Shown one piece after another: positions 9,222 to 18,250 of a DNA stretch of 52,525 bases. The notes beneath the pieces are model-generated. The model did not search any database. It was given only the letters and a program-made list of their open reading frames with translations, and was not told the origin of the DNA. The stretch lies in contig ONGG01000016.1 in the NCBI GenBank assembly GCA_900317305.1, positions 1-52,525 on the forward strand, in the 5' to 3' direction. Every line of letters begins with the position of its first letter. Positions within the stretch are counted from its first letter, which is position 1. The DNA comes from an uncultured Prevotellaceae bacterium (lineage in GTDB: Bacteria > Bacteroidota > Bacteroidia > Bacteroidales > Bacteroidaceae). The position numbers and the translations under genes are program-made.

Positions 9222-9259
9222 AAAATCCCCGTTCCAACGACATGGAACGGGGATTTTTT
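9222..9259 (+). terminator. Intrinsic terminator of clpB
   Basis: A perfect 14-bp stem (AAAATCCCCGTTCC with its complement) around an 8-base loop, ending in a T run. Confidence 0.93.
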
Positions 9260-9371
9260 GTAAATTGCAGGGAAAAGGCATAATAGGGAAACTTCACAGC
9301 GCCTGTTACCAAAAAAGGAACCATCCGCAACTTTTTTGGGAAAAATTGATTGGGGAAACGAGGGAAATCAC

Positions 9372-9379
9372 TATTTTTG
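9372..9379 (+). promoter_or_regulatory. Promoter -7 box (TATTTTTG)
   Basis: TATTTTTG lies 70 bases before the start at 9450, with a TTGATT-type sequence near the expected -33 position. Confidence 0.6.
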
Positions 9380-9449
9380 CATTTAAAGGCTACATAATTG
9401 CCTGTTTAACTGAACATAAACTTCAACCAAACCTAATCAATCCAAGCTA

Positions 9450-12400
9450 ATGTCAAAGACGATTACCTCAACACTTTCGTGCATCATCCTGATGCTCCTG
9501 ATGTCGCTGGGCGTCCAAGCCCAACTGCCCCTCGGCATCGTCGCCCACCGTGAGCACGACTCACGCCCTGTGGACAACAGTCTCTTTGCACACCGAGAGG
9601 CCATGCAGCGCCAACTCATCGCTGGACTGCGAGGCGGACAGGTGCAGATTCCACGGAGCACCTTGCCATCCGGCCAGCGGAAGATAGCCACCACATCGGC
9701 GGGAGCAACCTTCCAAGGCACGCTGCTGGCCGACTTCTCCTGGCCTGCCAACAACCCCAAATACGGCATCTATGAGGTGACGAGCACATCGCCCGACCTC
9801 AACTGCATCTATCAGGACACCGAGGGCATCATGTATGCCGAATACGGAAGTGCCATCATCGGCACCACCTACTATATGGTCATCGGCTACGACTTCGGTG
9901 GCTATGGCACCATCTACGTGAAATATGTGTTCGACCTGGCGAAGATGAAGTGGGACGCGGCCAGTTCGGAAATCATCCCCAACCAAGACTACTGCTACCT
10001 GTCGTGGACCAACACACCCTACGACAAGGTCACCCAGCGCGCCTATGGCTATTTCTACACCTCCGACGGACAGTCGGTGGAGTTCTGCAAGATGGACTAC
10101 ACCACGCTCACCCGCACCAAGATTTCCACTCCCAACGTGCTGTTCATGGTGCTGGCCATCGACGAGGCCGACGGACAACTCTATGGCATCGACTCGAAGG
10201 GCGACCTCTACAAAATCAACAAGAGCAACGGACAGGAGACCCTCGTGGGCAACACGGGTCTCATACCGAGCAACTACCACCAGGCGGCAGCCATCGACAG
10301 CCGGCAGGGCAAGCTCTACTGGGCTTTCCTTGAAGAGGACCTCACCTCGGGAATAGCCGAGGTCGACATCCACAATGCCGATGCCTTCAAGTGCTTCGAG
10401 TTCGATAACACCGTGCAGTTTGGCGACCTCTACCTCACGGCCTCCGGGGTCGACGACTACGCGCCGAGCATGGTCGAGGACCTCAGCTGGACCTACAACG
10501 CCGACAACCCCAACCTGCTCGACCTGAGCTTCACCATGCCCGTACTCACCAACAATGCCATACAGCAGTTGGGCGACGACCTGAGGTATGTGGTGAAACT
10601 CAGCGACAGCGAGATAACCAGCGGAAAGGCCGCCCCTGGTGAGCACGTCACGATCACCGTCGACGGACTGCCCCTGAGCCAGTCGTTGCGACTCGGCGTC
10701 TGCGCCGCCAACAACGTGGGCGAGGGAGGCCAGTCGTATGTCGATGCCTGGGCAGGATTCGACACCCCCGCAGCCCCCAGCGATGCACACCTCGACGTCG
10801 ATGCCGAGGGCAACGTGTCGCTCTCCTGGACTGCGAGCACCCAGGGCAAGCACGGTGGCTACGTGTGCCCCGGCAGCGTGCGCTACCATGTATACCTCGA
10901 GCCAGGCGATGAGCTGGTGGCCACCACCGACGCCACCACCTTCACCACCCACTACACCCCCGAAAACCTCAGATACCTCTACTTCGCCATCGATGCCTTC
11001 ACCGACGACTTCCCCACCCCATCCGAGAAAACCTACTCGAACAAGGCCGCACTCGGCGAGCATATCACACCTGCCTACGAGGTGACCTTCGACGACATCG
11101 AGAAAATCGACACCTACTGGACCATCGTCGATGCCAACCACGATGCCAATACCTGGACATTCGAGGACGTATACAAACTGATGCGCATCCCCATGGGCTT
11201 GCGTGGCAACGACGACTGGATGCTCTCGCCTCCCCTCTACCTCGAGGCGGGCAAGCAATACACCGTGGAGTTCGACGCCAGCACGGCCTACGGTGGCAAA
11301 ATGTGCATGGCCTATGGCCCCGTGAGCCAGACCAACCCATCACACTACACCCAGCTGCTGGGCACCACACCCATCGCGCCTGATGTGCCCACCACCTACT
11401 CCGCCCTGCTCACCGTAGAGCAGACAGGTGCCTACCGCATAGGACTGCAAGAGATGGCCTCCTCGGGCATCTACACCGAACTCTACCGCTTCAGCATCAG
11501 CGACGGTGTAGGATTCGACGCCCCTGCCGCTCCCACCGCCCTCACCGTGACAGCAGCCCCCGAGGGTGCGCTCGGAGCCACCATCAGTTTCACCACACCC
11601 ACACAGACGCTCAACGGCGCTCCACTCACCCAACTCGACTGCGTGCAGATTTTCCGTGAGGGCACACTCATCGGCACTGTCGACCAAGACGTGGCCCCCG
11701 GACAGGCACTCTCATTCACCGACAACACCGTGACCGAGATGGGCTCCACCGCATACAGCGTGCGCGCAGTGAATGCCGCAGGCGTAGGAGCCACAGCCTC
11801 GGCCAACGTATACATCGGATTCGACGAGCCCGTCAATCCTGTCAGCGTAACGCTCTCCGACAACGGCAATGGCACCGTGACCATCAGTTGGCAGAACGCC
11901 ACCATCGGCAAGCACGGCGGTTTTGTAGACGTGACCAAGGTGGAGAACAACCTATACAAGGTGGAGAACAACCAGCTCACCGGCAAGATCGTCTCGCTCA
12001 CGGGCAAGAGCACGTATACCTACACCGCCAACATGGAAGGCGACCCCGCATGGTTCTATATCGGTGTCACTGCCAAAGGCGACAACACCGAGGTGAGCGA
12101 GGCCACCCTCGGACGACTCATCAAGGGCACACCCGCAGGCATCCCCATCGAGGAGTCGTTTGCCAACCAGCAAATCCACGATTCACGTTTCTGGTGGGGC
12201 ACACCGCTCGAGGGCGCGGCCAACTGGGGACTCAGTTCCTCCAGTGCCGACGGCGACAGAGGCTCGATGATGTTCACCACGAAAACCGCCGGCGACAAGG
12301 CCGTCGTGGGAACCCGCAAGATCACGCTTCAGGGCAGCGTCGGAGCAAAACTCTACTTCAAATACTACAGCTCGCCTGCCAGCACCGGCAACCTCACCCT

Positions 12401-13949
12401 GCAGGTTGACCGCGGACAGCGGGGACTGATCGACGAGGTGGCCACCTACGATATGGCCACGGTGAATACCGAGGGAGGATGGCAACAAGCCTCTGTCGAC
12501 CTGAGCAACTACGCCGCAGAGAAATACATCATCATCCGCTTCGTGGCCTCAGCACCCGACGCCGGTGTCTCGGTGGGATTCGACGACTTCCGACTGGGTG
12601 ACTTCCTGGCCGAGGACCTGGAGATCGTGGCCGACGTGCCTCCCACCCTGCTTGCCGGACAGCATGCCGACATCAAAGTTGACGTGAGGAACCTGGGCAC
12701 GCTCACCTCAAGCCAATACACCGTGCTCCTCACCCTCAATGGCAAGAAGTTGGGCGAGGTGTCCGACACGGGCCTCGAGGCCGGCGGCAGCAAGGAGTTT
12801 GTGTTTGGCTTCGACCCCGACATCACCATGAAGGGCGAGATGCCTCTGACCGCACAACTCGACTATGCGGCCGACCAGCAATCCAACAACAACAGCGTGA
12901 CGAAGAGCATCATCGTGGGCAACTACCCCACCACCGCCATCAACGACCTGGCAGCAGCGGAGAGCGGTCCCAACCTGCACCTCAGTTGGACCAATCCACA
13001 AGAGCAGGTGAGAGCCATCCTCACCACCACCGACGACTTTGAGGGCTATGAGCCATGGCTCACCGAGTTTGAGCCTTGGACCTGCATCGACGACGACGGC
13101 GGACTGACGGGTGCCATCTTCAGCGGGGCCAGCTATCCCAAGCAAGGCACGGCCTTCTCATTCATCATCTTCAACCCCAACAACATCACCGGAAAGGCCA
13201 CCCAGCAGATACCCCAGCTCACCCCGAGGTCGGGCAACCAATATGCCACAGCCATCTACAGCGTAGACCCCACCACCAACTATGTGCTCGGTCAGGACAA
13301 CTGGCTCATCTCGCCCCTGCTTCCCGGCATCCCGCAGACCATCACCCTCTACGTGAAGACCATGAACACCTCCTACCCCAACGCACAGGTTGAGATGTGG
13401 TACTCCACCACAGGCACCACTCAGGATTGCTTCAACAAGATCGGAGAGACCTTCCTCGTCAGCGACGTGAACGAATGGACCAAGATACAGGTGACACTGC
13501 CGATGGGCACCACTCACTTCGCCCTCCGCGACATCACCTCAGACGAGGACGCATTCATGCTGATGGTCGACGACGCCACCTTCACCTCACTCGGCGAAAA
13601 CAACATGGAGATCTGCGGCTACAATGTGTATGTGGACGGCAATCTCCACACCACCATCGACGGACAGCGCACAGCCTGCGACATCGGTCCGCTTGACGAC
13701 GGACTGCACCAAGTACAGATGACAGTGCGGTATGGCGAGGGACTTGAGTCGGAACTGAGCAACGTGGCCTCCGCATCGACCGCCATCAAGGCCATCTCCG
13801 TGGCCGATGCCGACCGTCAGGAGGTGACCGTCTACAGCACCGGCGGGGCCATCGTGGCCGAGGGCCTGCATGCCACCAGACATCTACCCAAGGGCATCTA
13901 CATCGTAAAGGTGAAGACCAGCGGCGAGGTGCTGAAAATGGAAAAATAA
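9450..13949 (+). CDS. Large secreted fibronectin type III / cleaved-adhesin protein, T9SS-exported
   Basis: A 1499-residue surface or secreted protein. Residues 1-25 are a signal peptide ending in VQAQ. A repeat-rich N-terminal part (about 80-320) follows, perhaps a beta-propeller. Then come several fibronectin type III domains, often opening FDxPxxP and continuing with VSLSW- or VTISW-type strands. Three choice-of-anchor J / cleaved-adhesin modules start near residues 546 (VTFDDIEKID), 900 (EESFANQQ) and 1191 (TTDDFEGYEPW). A CARDB-like domain begins near 1059. The last 50 residues (VTVYSTGGAIV ... LPKGIYIVKV) form a type A sorting domain that directs export through the type IX system and often surface attachment. 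Likely an adhesin or glycan-binding protein; no catalytic motif seen. Domain borders are by eye. Confidence 0.85.
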   Translation: MSKTITSTLSCIILMLLMSLGVQAQLPLGIVAHREHDSRPVDNSLFAHREAMQRQLIAGLRGGQVQIPRSTLPSGQRKIATTSAGATFQGTLLADFSWPANNPKYGIYEVTSTSPDLNCIYQDTEGIMYAEYGSAIIGTTYYMVIGYDFGGYGTIYVKYVFDLAKMKWDAASSEIIPNQDYCYLSWTNTPYDKVTQRAYGYFYTSDGQSVEFCKMDYTTLTRTKISTPNVLFMVLAIDEADGQLYGIDSKGDLYKINKSNGQETLVGNTGLIPSNYHQAAAIDSRQGKLYWAFLEEDLTSGIAEVDIHNADAFKCFEFDNTVQFGDLYLTASGVDDYAPSMVEDLSWTYNADNPNLLDLSFTMPVLTNNAIQQLGDDLRYVVKLSDSEITSGKAAPGEHVTITVDGLPLSQSLRLGVCAANNVGEGGQSYVDAWAGFDTPAAPSDAHLDVDAEGNVSLSWTASTQGKHGGYVCPGSVRYHVYLEPGDELVATTDATTFTTHYTPENLRYLYFAIDAFTDDFPTPSEKTYSNKAALGEHITPAYEVTFDDIEKIDTYWTIVDANHDANTWTFEDVYKLMRIPMGLRGNDDWMLSPPLYLEAGKQYTVEFDASTAYGGKMCMAYGPVSQTNPSHYTQLLGTTPIAPDVPTTYSALLTVEQTGAYRIGLQEMASSGIYTELYRFSISDGVGFDAPAAPTALTVTAAPEGALGATISFTTPTQTLNGAPLTQLDCVQIFREGTLIGTVDQDVAPGQALSFTDNTVTEMGSTAYSVRAVNAAGVGATASANVYIGFDEPVNPVSVTLSDNGNGTVTISWQNATIGKHGGFVDVTKVENNLYKVENNQLTGKIVSLTGKSTYTYTANMEGDPAWFYIGVTAKGDNTEVSEATLGRLIKGTPAGIPIEESFANQQIHDSRFWWGTPLEGAANWGLSSSSADGDRGSMMFTTKTAGDKAVVGTRKITLQGSVGAKLYFKYYSSPASTGNLTLQVDRGQRGLIDEVATYDMATVNTEGGWQQASVDLSNYAAEKYIIIRFVASAPDAGVSVGFDDFRLGDFLAEDLEIVADVPPTLLAGQHADIKVDVRNLGTLTSSQYTVLLTLNGKKLGEVSDTGLEAGGSKEFVFGFDPDITMKGEMPLTAQLDYAADQQSNNNSVTKSIIVGNYPTTAINDLAAAESGPNLHLSWTNPQEQVRAILTTTDDFEGYEPWLTEFEPWTCIDDDGGLTGAIFSGASYPKQGTAFSFIIFNPNNITGKATQQIPQLTPRSGNQYATAIYSVDPTTNYVLGQDNWLISPLLPGIPQTITLYVKTMNTSYPNAQVEMWYSTTGTTQDCFNKIGETFLVSDVNEWTKIQVTLPMGTTHFALRDITSDEDAFMLMVDDATFTSLGENNMEICGYNVYVDGNLHTTIDGQRTACDIGPLDDGLHQVQMTVRYGEGLESELSNVASASTAIKAISVADADRQEVTVYSTGGAIVAEGLHATRHLPKGIYIVKVKTSGEVLKMEK

Positions 13950-13981
13950 ACAAAAACTAAGATACGGCTAACTTGGTGAGA

Positions 13982-14020
13982 GCCTGTCAGGACGCGACTG
14001 AAAAGGCATGTCCGACAGGC
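13982..14020 (+). other. Intergenic hairpin without T run
   Basis: GCCTGTC...GACAGGC with an inner GGAC...GTCC pair, between the fibronectin-type gene and the lipoprotein at 14043. With no T run it is probably not a simple terminator; it could be a processing or attenuation site. Confidence 0.45.
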
Positions 14021-14042
14021 CTCACCCCAAAACATCAAAGAC

Positions 14043-14843
14043 ATGAAAAAGACAGAAAAGAGTTTTTGGGTAGTGATACTGACCGCAGCAACCCTCACAG
14101 GCTGTGGGTCGATGGGTAACATCTACAATGTGGGCAGTACGGTAGGTGCCGTCACGGGCGTGGGCAGCACCATCGGCAGCATAGCAGGGGCCTCAGGCAC
14201 CGTGGGCAGCGTGCTGAGAACTGCCGGAGCGGTGGGCAGCGTGATAGGTGTCGCCAGTACAGTAGGCCGTGCGGTAAGCACCTCGCCTTCATCAGGAAAT
14301 GCCGGGACTACCGCTTCGTCAGGAAATACGGGGACTACTTCAAGCACGACAAGTTCTTCCTCAACCACCAGTTCCTCAAGTACAGCCAAAGCCAACAGTT
14401 CTTCCAACACCACCAAAGCCAACAGCTCTTCTGGAAACTCTGGTTTCTCCATCAGCAGCGCACCTTCCTCCACATCGACCACAACCTCGCCCCAGCACAA
14501 CATGGAACTGTGGTATGGTGGCCGGCAGGTGGGATTCATCCAGCCCGACGGCACCGTCTACATCCAAGGCCGACAGGTGGGAACAGCCCGGCAGAATGGC
14601 GAGATCTACGTCAGTGGGCGCAACGCCGGACAAATCAACCAGAATGGCGACATCTACAAAAGCGGCAGGAAAATAGGCAACGTCAACTCGAATGGCGAGG
14701 TATACGAGAATGGAAGGAAAATCGGCGAGGTGCGCTCCAACGGCGACATCTACAAAGACGGGCGCAATATCGGTACGGTGAGATATATGGCCAACCGCAA
14801 ATGGGCTGCCATCATCTATTTCTTCGATTTCTTCAGCTTCTAG
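14043..14843 (+). CDS. Lipoprotein with a C-terminal five-fold NGxIYxxGR repeat
   Basis: A 266-residue lipoprotein: the signal ends at the lipobox LTGC (Cys20). Residues 22-80 are glycine/valine-rich with a repeating VGS/TVG pattern, and residues 80-155 are almost only Ser, Thr, Gly, Asn, Ala and Lys, a flexible spacer. The C-terminal part (about 158-250) has five units of about 17-18 residues with the pattern G-R-x-x-G-x-x-x-x-N/D-G-x-I/V-Y-x-x-G, for example GRKIGEVRSNGDIYKDG. This matches the Bacteroidetes domain known as the five-fold beta-flower. The chain ends with an unusual hydrophobic aromatic tail (IIYFFDFFSF). Exposed on the envelope; ligand unknown. Confidence 0.8.
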   Translation: MKKTEKSFWVVILTAATLTGCGSMGNIYNVGSTVGAVTGVGSTIGSIAGASGTVGSVLRTAGAVGSVIGVASTVGRAVSTSPSSGNAGTTASSGNTGTTSSTTSSSSTTSSSSTAKANSSSNTTKANSSSGNSGFSISSAPSSTSTTTSPQHNMELWYGGRQVGFIQPDGTVYIQGRQVGTARQNGEIYVSGRNAGQINQNGDIYKSGRKIGNVNSNGEVYENGRKIGEVRSNGDIYKDGRNIGTVRYMANRKWAAIIYFFDFFSF

Positions 14844-14867
14844 ACATGAGCCATTTCACCTGTTCTC

Positions 14868-15545
14868 CTACCAAGTGAAATAGCCGTTCTCGGAGGTGCG
14901 CAGATAAGGGAGAATCTCCTCGTAGCGTAGGCGGAAGGGCGCACCGGTGTAGTTCATTGCCGGACCGATGACCACCACCCATCCATCCACGAAGCCGGCA
15001 TTCACTGGCACCAGGTCGTAGGGGCTTTCGGCATCAAGGGGCAGCTCACCGTGGTATTTCCACATCAGCCGGCAGATATCGAGGGTGTCGCACTTGAAAA
15101 TCTCATTCAGTTTGATACGGTGACCATCGCGCTTGCTGAATGAGGCACAGTCGGCCCACCGCCACTTCTCCGTACCAGTGTCGGTGACCATGGCCTCGAA
15201 GGTGACACATCCCTCGTCCTCGTATGCCCGCTCCACCTCCACCGAGCGCTTGAACGTCTGCCGCGAGGCCAGAAAACTGTCGCACGACTCCTGCAACTGT
15301 GAGGCGAAAGGCGCATTTCTCTTGTATTCGATATCGAGCACGTCGGCTATCCAGCGAAGCACATGCTCCACCACGGCCTTGTCGCCTCCGGTGGGGAACT
15401 CCACAGAGGCGCTCCATTCCGCCTTGTTCAACGTCATGGTGTGCGTAGTGAGGAACGACTGCGCGCAGGCACCGCCCACACACGTCACCATCAAGAGGAA
15501 TACCACCGCCAGACGGGCGGCAAAAAGCCATGCTTCCTGTTTCAT
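14868..15545 (-). CDS. Secreted DUF3298/RsiV-like protein
   Basis: A 225-residue protein from the chosen ATG at 15545 (MKQEAWLFAARL). Signal peptide residues 1-29 end in GGACAQ. The body ends in FRLRYEEILPYL, and KLNEIFKCDTLD lies before it; this is the arrangement of DUF3298/RsiV C-terminal domains, which are often lysozyme-binding or extracytoplasmic sensor modules in other bacteria. No transmembrane segment or anti-sigma domain is present, so the protein is probably periplasmic. An upstream in-frame start would overlap the promoter (a perfect TTTG-N20-TAATTTTG ending 5 bases before this ATG), so the mRNA probably has almost no leader. Divergent from 15634. Confidence 0.75.
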   Translation of the reverse strand: MKQEAWLFAARLAVVFLLMVTCVGGACAQSFLTTHTMTLNKAEWSASVEFPTGGDKAVVEHVLRWIADVLDIEYKRNAPFASQLQESCDSFLASRQTFKRSVEVERAYEDEGCVTFEAMVTDTGTEKWRWADCASFSKRDGHRIKLNEIFKCDTLDICRLMWKYHGELPLDAESPYDLVPVNAGFVDGWVVVIGPAMNYTGAPFRLRYEEILPYLRTSENGYFTW

Positions 15546-15550
15546 TTGTG

Positions 15551-15582
15551 CAAAATTAGCAAAAAAACACCCATTCAGCAAA
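15551..15582 (-). promoter_or_regulatory. Perfect consensus promoter (minus strand)
   Basis: TTTG, exactly 20 bases, TAATTTTG, read on the minus strand. The box ends 5 bases before the ATG at 15545. Confidence 0.85.
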
Positions 15583-15596
15583 CGAAGAGCCGATAA

Positions 15597-15628
15597 TTTG
15601 GCAAATCCGAATTATTATTGTAATTTTG
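15597..15628 (+). promoter_or_regulatory. Perfect consensus promoter (plus strand)
   Basis: TTTG, exactly 20 bases, TAATTTTG. The box ends 5 bases before the ATG at 15634, mirroring the promoter on the other strand. Confidence 0.85.
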
Positions 15629-15633
15629 CCCTG

Positions 15634-15960
15634 ATGATCATCATCCGCAACAAATACCTGCCATCACGCGGCTACACGGCCATCAACCTCTTCGGGTTGC
15701 TCTTCTGTCACCACGACACCCTCGTCACGCCGCGGCTCATCAACCACGAGCGCATCCACACGGCACAACTCCTAGAGATGGGCATCGTGTTTTTCTATAT
15801 ATGGTACTTTGTGGAGTGGTTGGTGAAACTGCCCACCCCCGGCAGGGCCTACTACCGCATCTCGTTTGAGCGCGAGGCCTACCTGCACGAGCACGACCTC
15901 GACTACCTGAAGCACCGCAAGATGTACTCGTGGTGGAAATACCTGAGGAAGAAACATTAA
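15634..15960 (+). CDS. Small membrane protein with an HExxH motif
   Basis: A 108-residue protein starting MIIIRNKYLPS; longer upstream readings overlap the promoter and the divergent gene, so the start is set at 15634. It contains NHERIHTAQ (about residues 40-48), an HExxH zinc-protease-type motif, immediately before a hydrophobic segment (MGIVFFYIWYFVEWLVKL) and then an SFEREAYLHE stretch whose glutamates could be a third metal ligand. The arrangement recalls a very small membrane-linked metallopeptidase, though activity is unproven. It is followed after 13 bases by the OPT transporter, so the two are probably co-transcribed from the perfect promoter upstream. I do not recognise a named family. 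Confidence 0.75.
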   Translation: MIIIRNKYLPSRGYTAINLFGLLFCHHDTLVTPRLINHERIHTAQLLEMGIVFFYIWYFVEWLVKLPTPGRAYYRISFEREAYLHEHDLDYLKHRKMYSWWKYLRKKH

Positions 15961-15973
15961 CTCTATAACTACA

Positions 15974-17968
15974 ATGGAAGAAAAAGACATCATCCAGTTG
16001 CCCGAGAACGCGTTCCGGGAGCTGAAAGAGGGCGAGAGCTACAAGCCCGTGATGAACCCCAACCGTTCTTATCCCGAAGTGAATGCCTGGTCGGTGACTT
16101 TGGGCATCATCATGGCCATGCTGTTCTCGGCCGCCGCTGCCTATCTCGGTCTGAAGGTGGGCCAGGTGTTCGAGGCTGCCATCCCCATCGCCATCATCGC
16201 AGTGGGTGCCTCGACGGCTGCCAAGCGCAAGAACGCCCTTGGCGAGAACGTCATCATCCAGAGCATCGGCGCCTGTTCGGGAGCCGTGGTGGCCGGTGCC
16301 ATCTTCACCCTGCCAGCCATCTATATCCTCCAGGCCAAGTATCCCGACGACCCTGAGATGACCGCCTCGTTCTACAAGGTATTCCTCTCGTCGCTTCTGG
16401 GTGGCATCATCGGCATCCTGTTCCTCATTCCCTTCCGCAAGTATTTCGTCAAGGAGATGCACGGCAAGTATCCCTTCCCCGAAGCCACCGCCACCACCCA
16501 GGTGCTGGTGAGCGGCGCCAAGGGCGGCAACCAGGCCAAGCCGCTGCTCATGGCCGGACTGGTGGGCGGTCTCTACGATTTCGTGGTGGCCACCTTCGGT
16601 TGGTGGAACGAGAACTGCACGAGCCGCATTCTGGGCATCGGTGAGCAACTGGCCGACAAGGCCAAACTGGTGTTCAAGGTGAACACCGGAGCCGCCGTGA
16701 TGGGCCTTGGCTATATCGTGGGACTGAAATATGCCTTCATCATCTGCCTCGGTTCGCTGGCCGTGTGGTGGCTCATCGTGCCCTGCATCGCTCTCTTCTA
16801 TGGCGACCAGGTGCTCAACGCCTGGGACCCCTCCATCAATGTGCCCGTGAGTGAGATGAGTCCGGAGATGATTTTCAAGAGCTACGGCAAGAGCATCGGC
16901 ATCGGCGGCATCGCCATGGCCGGCATCATCGGCATCATCCGTTCGTGGGGCATCATCAAGAGCGCCGTGTCGCTGGCCGCCAAGGAAATGAAGGGCAAGG
17001 GCGGCAGCATCGAGGAAGTGGAGCGCACCAGCCGCGACATCTCCTTCAAGGTCATCGCCATCGGCAGCATCGTCACTATCCTCATCACCTTCGTCTTCTT
17101 CTGGCTTGGCGTGATGAAGGGCAACCTGCTCTTCGCCGTGATGGGCATCCTGCTCGTGACGGTCATCGCCTTCCTCTTCACCACTGTGGCCGCCAATGCC
17201 ATCGCCATCGTGGGCAGCAACCCGGTGTCGGGCATGACGCTCATGACACTCATCCTGGCATCGGTGGTGATGGTGGCCGTGGGCCTGAAAGGCACTGCCG
17301 GTATGGTGGCCGCCCTCATTATGGGAGGCGTGGTGTGCACCGCCCTCTCAATGGCCGGCGCATTCATCACCGACCTGAAGGTGGGCTACTGGCTGGGCAC
17401 TACTCCCAAGAAGCAGGAGACATGGAAATTCCTCGGCACGCTGGTGTCGGCCGCTACCGTGGGTGGCGTGATGATCCTGCTCAACGAAACCTACGGATTC
17501 GCCAGCGGCAACCTGGCTGCTCCCCAGGCCAATGCCATGGCCGCCGTCATCGACCCACTGATGAATGGTGTGGGTGCGCCCTGGCTGCTCTATGCCATCG
17601 GTGCCGTCATCGCCATCATCCTCACGGTATGCAAGATTCCAGCCCTGGCCTTCGCCCTGGGCATGTTCATCCCCATCGAACTCAACACCCCGCTGCTCAT
17701 AGGTGGCGCCATCAACTGGTTTGTGACCACACGCAGCAAGGACAAGGCCGTGAACGAGGCCCGTGGCGAGAAGGGCACGCTGATAGCCAGCGGCTTCATC
17801 GCCGGAGGTGCCCTGATGGGTGTGGTGAGCGCCATCCTGCGTTTCGCCGGTCTCAACTTCATCAACGAGGCATGGCTCGACAACCATCTCTCCGAGGTCT
17901 ACTCCCTGATGGCCTACATCCTGCTTATCCTCTTCTTCGTTTGGGCTACGAAGGTGAAGAAGAGTTGA
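15974..17968 (+). CDS. OPT family oligopeptide transporter
   Basis: A 664-residue integral membrane protein with about 14-16 hydrophobic segments. Typical OPT features are visible: a polar N-terminus with RSYPEVNAWSVTLGIIMAM, then AYLGLKVGQVFEAAIPIAII, and PFPEATATTQVLVSG near residue 165. The family imports small peptides or metal chelates by proton symport in the inner membrane; this one resembles the bacterial TIGR00733-type branch. It follows the small HExxH membrane protein by 13 bases and is closed by a strong terminator. Substrate not deducible. Confidence 0.93.
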   Translation: MEEKDIIQLPENAFRELKEGESYKPVMNPNRSYPEVNAWSVTLGIIMAMLFSAAAAYLGLKVGQVFEAAIPIAIIAVGASTAAKRKNALGENVIIQSIGACSGAVVAGAIFTLPAIYILQAKYPDDPEMTASFYKVFLSSLLGGIIGILFLIPFRKYFVKEMHGKYPFPEATATTQVLVSGAKGGNQAKPLLMAGLVGGLYDFVVATFGWWNENCTSRILGIGEQLADKAKLVFKVNTGAAVMGLGYIVGLKYAFIICLGSLAVWWLIVPCIALFYGDQVLNAWDPSINVPVSEMSPEMIFKSYGKSIGIGGIAMAGIIGIIRSWGIIKSAVSLAAKEMKGKGGSIEEVERTSRDISFKVIAIGSIVTILITFVFFWLGVMKGNLLFAVMGILLVTVIAFLFTTVAANAIAIVGSNPVSGMTLMTLILASVVMVAVGLKGTAGMVAALIMGGVVCTALSMAGAFITDLKVGYWLGTTPKKQETWKFLGTLVSAATVGGVMILLNETYGFASGNLAAPQANAMAAVIDPLMNGVGAPWLLYAIGAVIAIILTVCKIPALAFALGMFIPIELNTPLLIGGAINWFVTTRSKDKAVNEARGEKGTLIASGFIAGGALMGVVSAILRFAGLNFINEAWLDNHLSEVYSLMAYILLILFFVWATKVKKS

Positions 17969-18011
17969 GGTTTGAGATTTATCATGCTTTGCACGATGTT
18001 TGAGAAAAAAA

Positions 18012-18046
18012 AATGTGTATCGGGATGCCGGTACACATTCTTTTTT
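18012..18046 (+). terminator. Intrinsic terminator of the OPT transporter
   Basis: AATGTGTATCGG pairs with CCGGTACACATT (one wobble) around GATG, followed by T6. A preceding A run could let it work on the minus strand too. Confidence 0.9.
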
Positions 18047-18067
18047 GGGGGAAAATAATTATTTGAA

Positions 18068-18227
18068 GTTTCGCATTCGCTCAACTTTTTGTAGTTCAAG
18101 AGTTACAGGAGTTCAGACAATAGCCCGATTTCACCTCATCATGTTCAACGGTGGTGAGTTGGAGTAATGTCTGAACTCCTGAACTCCTGAACTTCTGAAC
18201 TCCTCTCAACTTGCTAAAGTTGAGTAA
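18068..18227. repeat. Dispersed inverted-repeat element, copy 1
   Basis: Left arm GTTTCGCATTCGCTCAAC, then AGGAGTTCAGAC, a 50-bp core starting AATAGCCCG (18119-18168), GTCTGAACTCCT, extra tandem 8-bp GAACTCCT units, and a right arm ending GTTGAGTAA. A second copy lies at 36768-36907 with the arms in the opposite orientation but the core in the same orientation. Confidence 0.88.
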
Positions 18228-18250
18228 TTGTCTTGATGAGATGGCCTGAG

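Larger units (their letters stand above)
9142..9449. other. Intergenic region between clpB and the fibronectin-type gene
   Basis: 308 bases without a supported gene. It holds the clpB terminator (9222-9259) and the promoter box of the next gene (9372-9379). A 61-residue ORF at 9265-9450 has no coding features that I recognise. Confidence 0.7.

Noticed and set aside
15133-15633. N-terminal extension of the HExxH membrane protein
   Set aside because: It lies inside the divergent RsiV-like gene and across both promoters; the sensible start is 15634.
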